Positions 57,262 to 64,000 of a DNA stretch of 64,000 nucleotides are shown in pieces. Source of the stretch: Micromonospora olivasterospora (GTDB taxonomy: Bacteria > Actinomycetota > Actinomycetes > Mycobacteriales > Micromonosporaceae); the NCBI RefSeq assembly GCF_007830265.1, contig NZ_VLKE01000001.1:3348001-3412000 (forward strand), written 5' to 3'. The position numbers and the translations under genes are program-made. The notes beneath the pieces are model-generated. The model saw nothing but the letters and a program-made list of their open reading frames with translations. It was not told the origin of the DNA and made no database searches. Position 1 is the stretch's first letter. Each line of letters begins with the position of its first letter.

Positions 57262-58724
57262 CGGTCCTCGATCGTCTGGGCGGTGGGAAGGTCTGGTGCG
57301 GACTGCGGCGCGGCGGCGGGCGCTGTGGCCCGGATCCGCAGCCCGACGACCGCGAGGACGAGAGCTATTGCGAGGCAGATGGCCCACACGGCGAAGAACG
57401 ACAGCGGGGTCGACTGGGCATCGGTCGTGGCGTCGGCGGTGCTCGCTGTCACGAACAGAGTCATGACGAGCGCGAAGACCGCACCGGCCGCCGCCCCCGC
57501 CGCCGTGCGTGCCGTGTTGAACAGTGCCGAGGCGATCCCCACCGAGTCCGCCGGTGCATTGCGCACGACGACGGCCGGAAGGACCGCGAGAAGGACGCCC
57601 GCCGAGACCCCGCCGATCGCCATGAAGGTGATGAACAGCGCGCTCACCCCCGCGAAGCAGATCATGAGAGCGAAGCTCGCGGCTGCGACTACTCCCGCGA
57701 GCGCGATTGCGCGCGACGCCGAGATCCTGCGTGCGAGGCGATCACCGATGAGCGTGCCGAGGAACGCCGCGAGCGCGTACAGGACGATGATCGCGCCGGC
57801 GGCCGCGGGCGCGATTCCGAGTCCGTAACCGTCGCGCGCGGAGTCGCCGAGGAGCCAGAGGAAGCTCGCCGTCTGCCCGCCGTAGGTCTGTGCGCCGAAG
57901 AGCACCGATGCGATGATCGGCAGCCCGATGCCACCACGGGTGAGCATCGTCAGGTCGACGAGTGGATCCTGGATCCTGCGCTCGACGAACACCCAGAGCG
58001 CCAGCAGCACGGTGCCGCCCAGGATCAGGGCAATCGTGCGCAGGTCGAACCAGCCCCACGTACCGGCGTTCGAGACACCCGTCAGCACGGCGAGGAGACC
58101 CGCCGTGAGCAGGATCGCGCCGATCACGTCGACGCGTCCGTGTCTGCGCACCGTCGTCTCGGGGACGAGCAGCACGACGACCGGCACGCACAGCGCGATG
58201 AGCACCGCGGGGATCAGCAGGACGATGCCGAGGTCGCCGATCGCGCCGATCAGGAGTCCTGACAGCAGCGAGCCGGCGGCGGCTCCGAGGGTGAGTGCGC
58301 CGACGAGGACGCCGATGCTCTTGCTCGCTGACCGCTCGTCTCGCGCGCGGACGATCGCGAACTCCAGCGGGAGGAATGCCGCCAGCGGGGCCTGCAGCGC
58401 CCGGCCGAGAAGGAAGACCTCGAAGCTCGGCGCGAACGCGACGACGAAAGAGCCGACGGCCACGAGAGTGGACGCCACGACGAGGAGGCGCTTGTGGCCG
58501 AACATGTCGCCGAGCTTGGCGAGGATGGGTACGCACGCGACCGTCATGAGCATGTACATCGCGTTCACCCAGTTCAGCGCGCCGGGGCCGACGTCGAACT
58601 GTCGGCCGATGGCAGCGAGCAGCGGCGAGAACCAGCCTTGGAGCGCGCCGCTGCCGAGTTCCATGACGACGAGGAAGCCCACGACGCCGAACGTCGAGCG
58701 AGCTCTCGGAAGTCTTCGCTGCAT
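57258..58724 (-). CDS. MFS transporter, 14-helix DHA2 type
   Basis: This 488-aa protein has about 14 hydrophobic helices, the loop motif AKLGDMFGHKRLLV (motif A) and LLGRALQAPLAAFLPLEFAI. It belongs to the EmrB/QacA-like group. Next to an amidohydrolase it may import the amide substrate or export a product. It is divergent from the tandem Lrp regulator. Confidence 0.9.
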   Translation of the reverse strand: MQRRLPRARSTFGVVGFLVVMELGSGALQGWFSPLLAAIGRQFDVGPGALNWVNAMYMLMTVACVPILAKLGDMFGHKRLLVVASTLVAVGSFVVAFAPSFEVFLLGRALQAPLAAFLPLEFAIVRARDERSASKSIGVLVGALTLGAAAGSLLSGLLIGAIGDLGIVLLIPAVLIALCVPVVVLLVPETTVRRHGRVDVIGAILLTAGLLAVLTGVSNAGTWGWFDLRTIALILGGTVLLALWVFVERRIQDPLVDLTMLTRGGIGLPIIASVLFGAQTYGGQTASFLWLLGDSARDGYGLGIAPAAAGAIIVLYALAAFLGTLIGDRLARRISASRAIALAGVVAAASFALMICFAGVSALFITFMAIGGVSAGVLLAVLPAVVVRNAPADSVGIASALFNTARTAAGAAAGAVFALVMTLFVTASTADATTDAQSTPLSFFAVWAICLAIALVLAVVGLRIRATAPAAAPQSAPDLPTAQTIEDR

Positions 58725-58756
58725 TGGCAGCTCCTCACACGGTGTCTCGGGGAATG

Positions 58757-58766
58757 CACCATGGTG
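58757..58766. promoter_or_regulatory. Palindrome CACCATGGTG between MFS and Lrp genes
   Basis: A perfect ten-base palindrome lies in the 80-bp gap between divergent starts. It is a candidate site for the Lrp-type regulator. Confidence 0.35.
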
Positions 58767-58804
58767 GCTCGGCGCGGCAGCGCGATGGCCTAAGGTGAAG
58801 GTTC

Positions 58805-59842
58805 ATGAACACACGCGAGGTCTCTACGCAGGTTCACAGTCTCGATGAGACCGATCGGCGACTGATCCACGCACTCCAGATCAACCCGCGGGCTCGCTGG
58901 GCAGCGATCGCCCCGATCATCGGAGTGGATTCGGTCACGCTCGCCCGCCGCTGGGAGCGACTGACCGACGACGGGCTGGCGTGGGTCGCTGGTCACCCTG
59001 GCGCCGAGGCACGCGGACCGTCCGCCATCCTCGAGGTCGGAGCGGAGCCTGGCGCGACCTTACAGATCGCGAGCGCACTCGCTGCCGACCCCGAGGCGTT
59101 CACGGTCGATTACACCGCCGGAGGGCGCGATCTCCTCGTGATGGTCGGTGCCGCCGACCTGAACGGCCTGAGCGAGTACATCATGGGCCGGCTGCGTGGG
59201 CTCGAGGGTGTGCGCGCCACCCGCACGCACATCCTCTCGTCGCCGTTCACCGACGCGGGCCAGTGGCGTCTGCGGGCGTTGTCGGCAGATGAAGCCACGG
59301 CCGTCGAACGCACGGTCGTGTCTTCGATGGCGACGCGCGCCCGCGTCGACGAGCAGTTGGAGCACGAACTGCTGCAGATCCTCGCCCATGACGGACGCGC
59401 GACAGTCGCCGCTATCGCGAGGAGTCTGGGGATCGGGCAGCGGCGGATCCGCGAGACTCTCACGACGCTCAGCGCCCGCGGGCGGCTCGTCGTGCGCACG
59501 GAGATCGCGCGCGCACACTCGGGCTGGCCCATTCACGCGTGGTACTTCCTGCGGGTGCCGGCTGCCATGGCGGACCGGGTGGGATCGGCCGTCACGCGCC
59601 TCCGCGAAGTGCGTCTGGCCGTCTCGACGATCGGCCCCTACAACCTCGCGCTGTCGGTGTGGCTGAAGACCCTCGCCGACGTCCAGCGACTCGAAGTCGC
59701 CATCGAGGAGAGCGTCCGGGGCGTGTCCATCGCCGACCGCTCGGTGGTGCTGCGCAGCTTTAAGAAGGAGGGGATGCACGTGAACGCGCAGGGTATGGCA
59801 ACCGGCGTGATGGTTCCTCTGCCGATATCTTTACTGCACTGA
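58805..59842 (+). CDS. Lrp/AsnC-family regulator with two tandem units
   Basis: This 345-aa protein contains two Lrp-type units. The first helix-turn-helix is DETDRRLIHALQINPRARWA; the second, near residue 185, is LEHELLQILAHDGRATVAAI and ARSLGIGQRRIRETLTTLS. Each is followed by a ligand-binding alpha/beta domain. Such double Lrp proteins act as local regulators of catabolic genes. It lies between the MFS-amidohydrolase operon and the serine dehydratase gene. Confidence 0.85.
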   Translation: MNTREVSTQVHSLDETDRRLIHALQINPRARWAAIAPIIGVDSVTLARRWERLTDDGLAWVAGHPGAEARGPSAILEVGAEPGATLQIASALAADPEAFTVDYTAGGRDLLVMVGAADLNGLSEYIMGRLRGLEGVRATRTHILSSPFTDAGQWRLRALSADEATAVERTVVSSMATRARVDEQLEHELLQILAHDGRATVAAIARSLGIGQRRIRETLTTLSARGRLVVRTEIARAHSGWPIHAWYFLRVPAAMADRVGSAVTRLREVRLAVSTIGPYNLALSVWLKTLADVQRLEVAIEESVRGVSIADRSVVLRSFKKEGMHVNAQGMATGVMVPLPISLLH

Positions 59843-59880
59843 TAGAGGCATCCCGACAGTAAATCTGCATCTCGATGCAG
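59830..59880 (+). promoter_or_regulatory. Two inverted repeats upstream of the serine dehydratase gene
   Basis: TTTACTG (59830-59836) faces CAGTAAA (59857-59863), and CTGCATC-TC-GATGCAG lies at 59865-59880. The first arm overlaps the end of the Lrp gene. They could be a terminator followed by an Lrp operator. Confidence 0.45.
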
Positions 59881-59911
59881 CTGGTGATCACGCAACGTAT
59901 CGTGCCCCTCC

Positions 59912-61315
59912 ATGACGTACGCGCAGCCAGCCATCGGGGTGTTCGATCTGTTCACAGTCGGGATCGGCCCGTCGAGCTCTCACACCGTCGGCCCGATGAA
60001 GGCCGCGGCCGAGTTCGTCGGGTTGATCGGCGAGCGAGGCGTCATCGAGCAGGTGGCACAGGTTCGCGTCGAGATCTTCGGCTCCCTCGCCGCGACGGGT
60101 GCCGGTCACGGCACGTTCACGGCCGTCCTGTTGGGGCTGGCCGGCGCACGCTCGGACGAGATCACGCCCGACGAGATCCCCGCGCATCTCGACGAGATCA
60201 CGCGCACGGGCCTGGTCTCCCTCGGCGGGCGACACCCCGTCCCCTGCCGGATGGAGGACTTCGTCCTGCGCCCGCTGACCGTACACCCCCGGCACCCCAA
60301 CGCCCTCTCGTTCACCGTGGTCGACGCCGCCGGCGACGAGCTCGCGAGCGAGACGTACTTCTCGGTCGGCGGCGGGTTCATCGTGCGCGAAGGCGACGAA
60401 TCTCCTGCCGACCAGGCCGAGCCGCAGACGCCTCCCCTGCCGTTCCGCTCGGGGGCGGAGCTTCTCGCCGTGTGCGACGAGACCGGCCTCGCGGTGAGCG
60501 ACGTGATGCGCGAGAACGAGCGCGCCCGACGCTCGGACGACGAGATCAGGGCGGACCTCAAGCACATCTGGGACGTCATGGAAGCATGCGTGCGCTCGTC
60601 CATCGGTCGAGCGGGCGTGCTGCCCGGCGGCTTGCAGGTACGCCGCAGGGCGGGCGACTGGGCGGCGCGGCTGGCAGCGGAGGATCCCGACCACGACGGC
60701 GAGCACTGGCAACAGCGAGTGAACCTCGTCGCCCTCGCCGTGAACGAGGAGAATGCGAGCGGCGGGCGGGTCGTGACCGCGCCGACGAACGGGGCGGCGG
60801 GCATCGTGCCCGCCGTGCTCTACTACGCGCTGCACTACACGCCCGCGGGTCGATCGACGGCCGAGGGCGCTCGCGAAGAGGTCATCCAGCGGTTCCTTCT
60901 CACCGCGGCGGCGATCGGCACACTGTACAAGGCCAACGCCTCGATCTCGGGTGCCGAGGTCGGTTGCCAAGGGGAGGTCGGATCGGCGTCGTCGATGGCG
61001 GCGGCGGGACTGGCCGAGATCATGGGCGGGACCCCTCGCCAAGTCGAGAACGCCGCCGAGATCGCGATGGAGCACAACCTCGGTCTGACGTGCGATCCGA
61101 TCGGCGGGCTCGTGCAGATCCCGTGCATCGAACGCAATGCGATCGCAGCCTCGAAGGCTATCAATGCGGCGCGGATGGCCCTGTGGGGCGACGGCGAGCA
61201 CCGCGTCTCGCTCGACCAGGTGATCACGACGATGCGCGACACAGGCGCAGACATGAGCCACAAGTACAAGGAGACGGCGCTGGGTGGCCTCGCCGTCAAC
61301 GTGGTCGAGTGCTGA
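59912..61315 (+). CDS. sdaA: L-serine ammonia-lyase (iron-sulfur type)
   Basis: This 467-aa single-chain serine dehydratase has [33 protein letters not shown] and the cluster cysteines in [22 protein letters not shown] and IPCIERN. It deaminates L-serine to pyruvate. It is transcribed after the Lrp regulator and before an amidohydrolase gene, so serine may be a product of the amide substrates handled here. Confidence 0.95.
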   Translation: MTYAQPAIGVFDLFTVGIGPSSSHTVGPMKAAAEFVGLIGERGVIEQVAQVRVEIFGSLAATGAGHGTFTAVLLGLAGARSDEITPDEIPAHLDEITRTGLVSLGGRHPVPCRMEDFVLRPLTVHPRHPNALSFTVVDAAGDELASETYFSVGGGFIVREGDESPADQAEPQTPPLPFRSGAELLAVCDETGLAVSDVMRENERARRSDDEIRADLKHIWDVMEACVRSSIGRAGVLPGGLQVRRRAGDWAARLAAEDPDHDGEHWQQRVNLVALAVNEENASGGRVVTAPTNGAAGIVPAVLYYALHYTPAGRSTAEGAREEVIQRFLLTAAAIGTLYKANASISGAEVGCQGEVGSASSMAAAGLAEIMGGTPRQVENAAEIAMEHNLGLTCDPIGGLVQIPCIERNAIAASKAINAARMALWGDGEHRVSLDQVITTMRDTGADMSHKYKETALGGLAVNVVEC

Positions 61316-61346
61316 CGGGGGCGAGTGTGACGGGCGGAGGGTCGAC

Positions 61347-62558
61347 ATGCTGAAGCGCACGGTCTTCGCGGGAGGTACCGTGTTCGACGGAGCCTCGACC
61401 TCACGGGTCGACGTCGCCGTGAGCGGTGACCGCATCGTCGACGTCGGAACCGGCCTGGACGGCGATGACGTCGTCGACTGCTCGGAGATGTCGATCGTTC
61501 CCGGGCTGTTCGACTGCCATGTGCACGTCATGGTGCGAGACCTCAACATCTCCCGTGCCGAGCAGGAGCCGTTCTCTCTCCAGTACTACGAGGCTCTGCG
61601 CAATCTATCGCTCCTCCTCGATCAGGGGATCACCTCGGCGCGCGATGCAGCCGGTGCGGACCTGGGCGTCAAGCGGGCGATCGAGCAGAAGCTCATCGAG
61701 GGGCCGCGCCTGCAGATCGCGCTCGTCATGCTGTCCCAAACCGGAGGCCACAGCGATCTGCACCTGCCCTCCGGCGGTAGCCGTTCGATGTCGATGATGA
61801 TGCCGCACCCCGGGCGGCCGCGCGCGGTGCGCGACGGAGTAGACGACGTGCGCCGCGGTGTGCGAGAGGTGCTGCGCGCGGGGGCCGACACGATCAAGGT
61901 CGCAACCACCGGGGGTGTCATGTCGCCGGGGGACGATCCGCGACACGCGCACTTCCGCGACGACGAGCTTGAGGTGATCGCCGCCGAGGCAGCGGCCGCG
62001 GGGACCGACTTCTTTGCGCACGCGCAGGGCACCGAGGGGATCAAGGCGGCGCTCCGACACGGGGCGCGCTCGATCGAGCACGGGTATTACCTCGACGACG
62101 AGGCGATAGATCTCATGCTGCGCGCGGACGCTTGGCTCGTGCCGACGCTCTCGGCAACCCGCGCGATCGTCGACGCTGCCGACCGCGGCGTGCCGATCCC
62201 CGCCGAGAGCCTGGCACTCGCGCGTGAGGCTCTCGAGGCGCACCGGGCGAGTTTCGCTCGAGCGGTAGACGCGGGCGTCAAGATCGCGATGGGCACCGAC
62301 TCCCCGCCCTACGCCCACCCCTCGGCGAGCAACCTCGACGAGTTGCAGCTCATGACCGAGGCATCGTCGATGACACCGCACGATGCGTGGCGGGCTGCAA
62401 CCTCGAGTGCTGCCGCGTTGCTCCGGCAGGACGGCCTCGGCGCCATTGCCCCGGGGATGCTCGCCGATCTCGTCGTAGTGGACGGCAGCCTCGACGACCT
62501 GCGGGGACTGCGCGACCGCATCCGCCACGTGAGCCTCGGCGGGCAGCGCGTACGGTGA
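61347..62558 (+). CDS. Metal-dependent amidohydrolase (prolidase/imidazolonepropionase-like)
   Basis: This 403-aa enzyme has all the expected metal residues: DCHVHVMV (HxH), a lysine in DTIKVATTGG, His in FFAHAQGT and SIEHGYY, and Asp in MGTDSPPYAH. The closest kinds of enzyme are Xaa-Pro or acyl-amino-acid hydrolases of the subtype represented by Sgx9260-like proteins. ATG 61347 follows GGAGG. It is intact, unlike the amidohydrolase at 10529. Confidence 0.88.
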   Translation: MLKRTVFAGGTVFDGASTSRVDVAVSGDRIVDVGTGLDGDDVVDCSEMSIVPGLFDCHVHVMVRDLNISRAEQEPFSLQYYEALRNLSLLLDQGITSARDAAGADLGVKRAIEQKLIEGPRLQIALVMLSQTGGHSDLHLPSGGSRSMSMMMPHPGRPRAVRDGVDDVRRGVREVLRAGADTIKVATTGGVMSPGDDPRHAHFRDDELEVIAAEAAAAGTDFFAHAQGTEGIKAALRHGARSIEHGYYLDDEAIDLMLRADAWLVPTLSATRAIVDAADRGVPIPAESLALAREALEAHRASFARAVDAGVKIAMGTDSPPYAHPSASNLDELQLMTEASSMTPHDAWRAATSSAAALLRQDGLGAIAPGMLADLVVVDGSLDDLRGLRDRIRHVSLGGQRVR

Positions 62559-62598
62559 CCTGAGGCAGCGCGTGAGAGGTGACGAACGTCGCGCCACG

Positions 62599-63141
62599 TC
62601 ACGGCACGGCACGGCACGCGACTGCAGTCACCGGTTGCGACTGTGGTCGCCGCGTGTCCGCCAGGAACGCGGCGATCGCGCTCGCAGCGCGCGCGGGCTG
62701 GTCGTTCTCCCACGCGTGACCGGCCCCCGCGAGCACGAGGACATCGGCGTGTGTGATCTCCCCCGCCATCGCCAGCGCATCCTGGATCGGCACCACCGCA
62801 TCATCGCGTCCGTGCACGACAAGGGTTCTCGCGACGATCGCAGCCAGACGCCCGCAGGTGTCGAAGGCACGCGTCGCCGCGAAGCGACGCATGAGCGCGT
62901 CGTTGCGGGCGGGCGCGCTTTGGAGGCCGCCATCCCCCGTGGCGGAGGCGGTTTCGCCCCGATCCCGCTGGTCATACGTGATCACGGTGAAAGCGGACAC
63001 GAGGTGCGGCCGCAGTTCGGCGAAGAGCTCCTGCCCCACCTGCGGCCCGTGAACGAGGACGAGGGGAGGCCCGGCGCCCTCGACGCGGAATGATGTCACT
63101 CCGTCGTCGGTGGAGACACACGACGCTTCGCCTCCCGTCAT
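62599..63141 (-). pseudogene. Alpha/beta hydrolase lacking the nucleophile region
   Basis: The 180 codons give PPLVLVHGPQVGQELFAELR, a strand with FTVITYDQRDRGET, and later TLVVHGRDDAVVPIQDAL and LAGAGHAWENDQ (acid and His). The G-x-S-x-G elbow and most of the cap, about 80-100 residues, are missing between GLQSAPARND and MRRFAATRAF. The frame is kept. A catalytic triad is therefore impossible as read. It follows the crotonase gene by five bases. Confidence 0.65.
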
Positions 63142-63146
63142 CCGCG

Positions 63147-63998
63147 TTACCAGACCTTGCGCTGGCGGGCGTCGGCGACCAGGTCGGGGTCGGGAATGAG
63201 CGCCTTCGACGCCACCGTGGCGAGCGACTGCTGCGAGAAGTGGAAGCCGAAGTCCTCGGCGACGAGCTTGCGCCACGGGCGGTTGAGGATGTTGTGCGTC
63301 GCCCAGCGCGCGAACCGCGGGCGCTTCATGATGTCCCGCGCGAGCTGCCATGCCTTGGGTACGAGCTCCTCGCGGGGCAGCACGTCGCTGACGAGCCCGT
63401 ACTCGAGCGCCTTGCGTGCGGGAATCGAGGTCCCGCCGTAGATGGCGTACGCGGCGCGCTTCGTGCCCATGAGGTGCTGCAGCGCGAGTGCGAGACCGTC
63501 ACCCGGTGCCGTACCGACCATGAAGTGGGGATCCATGAAGTCGGCGTCCTCTGCCGTGAGCGTCACGTCGCACATGAGCGCGAACTCGGTGTGGATCCCG
63601 GGTCCGTTCACCGCCGCGATGGTGGGGATGTCGATGTTGTTGACGAAGTTCTCGATCAGCTTCCACGCGTCGATCGTCTGCTGGAAGATGTAGTCCGGCG
63701 TTTCTTCGACGAGCGGCTTGGGCCAGGTCTGTCGCGGGTCGCCCTGGAACCAGGTCTCTCCCGTGCCCGTGATGATGAGCACGTGATTTTCGGGGTCGTT
63801 CCCCACGTCCTGCCATACGCGGTTCCAAGCGTTGTGGGCGGCCCAGTTGTGCACGTACGGTCCGCCGTCCGTGTGCAGGCGCAGTTCGAGGATGCCGTCC
63901 TCTCGGCGCATCTCGAAGAAGTCGGCGTAGCGCCGCGAGTACTCCTCGAGGGGCGTGGGGGCCACATGGCCGTCCCATCCGAAGCTCGACGTGTCCAC
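63147..63998 (-). CDS. Crotonase-family hydrolase resembling 6-oxocamphor hydrolase
   Basis: This protein of at least 283 aa is in the enoyl-CoA hydratase superfamily. The blocks FFEMRREDGILELRLHTDGG, IAAVNGPGIHTEFALMCDVT and DFMDPHFMVGTAPGDG resemble 6-oxocamphor hydrolase, with the His of DPHF and the Asp of PGDG in the positions of its catalytic pair. Such enzymes cleave cyclic beta-diketones by retro-Claisen chemistry. The GTG at 63998 lies at the window edge, so the true start may be outside. Confidence 0.8.
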   Translation of the reverse strand: MDTSSFGWDGHVAPTPLEEYSRRYADFFEMRREDGILELRLHTDGGPYVHNWAAHNAWNRVWQDVGNDPENHVLIITGTGETWFQGDPRQTWPKPLVEETPDYIFQQTIDAWKLIENFVNNIDIPTIAAVNGPGIHTEFALMCDVTLTAEDADFMDPHFMVGTAPGDGLALALQHLMGTKRAAYAIYGGTSIPARKALEYGLVSDVLPREELVPKAWQLARDIMKRPRFARWATHNILNRPWRKLVAEDFGFHFSQQSLATVASKALIPDPDLVADARQRKVW

Positions 63999-64000
63999 CA

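Overview
This 64 kb window is high-GC actinobacterial DNA. The body of it (about 1-54.9 kb) is most like a Micromonosporaceae-type soil actinomycete, judged from strong G/C third positions, GTG starts, four-base overlapping starts and stops, F420 enzymes, Tat-secreted enzymes and NarL-type two-component pairs. This placement is inference; there is no rRNA or phylogenetic marker in the window. No tRNA, rRNA or CRISPR array was seen.

Layout. (1) 1-4.3 kb is the edge of a probable non-ribosomal peptide cluster: an isopropylmalate/homocitrate-synthase-like gene (cut by the window start), leuC- and leuD-type dehydratase genes, an MbtH-like gene, a collapsed MMPL exporter pseudogene and a small unknown gene. 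(2) 4.3-12.2 kb holds an M23 peptidase, a LuxR-type regulator, a drug-type ABC exporter with a divergent TetR gene, a membrane metallophosphoesterase, a second TetR gene and a decayed amidohydrolase-esterase-amine oxidase group. (3) 12.2-17.2 kb is a mirror-image pair of SCP2 plus glycogen-debranching-like genes, transcribed outward from a shared 208-bp region; a 382-bp tract inside the two large genes is identical. (4) 17.2-22 kb has an unknown membrane protein and a large Tat-secreted protein with two F5/8 type C domains. (5) 22.2-35.3 kb is the most coherent system: a PucR regulator, an amino-acid ABC transporter, isoaspartyl dipeptidase, a ureohydrolase, an argininosuccinate-lyase-like protein, a DDAH-like hydrolase and ornithine aminotransferase, framed by an NADPH:F420 oxidoreductase and an F420-type luciferase-like oxidoreductase. 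It reads as import and dismantling of arginine conjugates to ornithine and glutamate semialdehyde. (6) 35.3-43.4 kb has a GH6 cellulase without its export signal, a resolvase fragment, a class C beta-lactamase-like lipoprotein, a two-component pair and several gene remnants. (7) 43.9-48.7 kb has a secreted phospholipase C, an alkaline phosphatase and a small lipoprotein, a phosphate-scavenging group. (8) 48.8-54.9 kb is a seven-gene thiamine operon behind one TPP riboswitch. (9) 55-56 kb is a pile of gene fragments: a lactococcin-972-like bacteriocin, pieces of three transposases, a group II intron maturase and an ABC ATPase. (10) 56-64 kb looks like a separate catabolic island: M20 amidohydrolase, MFS transporter, tandem Lrp regulator, serine dehydratase, amidohydrolase, a damaged alpha/beta hydrolase and a crotonase resembling 6-oxocamphor hydrolase.

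A recurring theme is decay by internal deletion. At least six genes keep recognisable ends but lack the middle, often the catalytic part.
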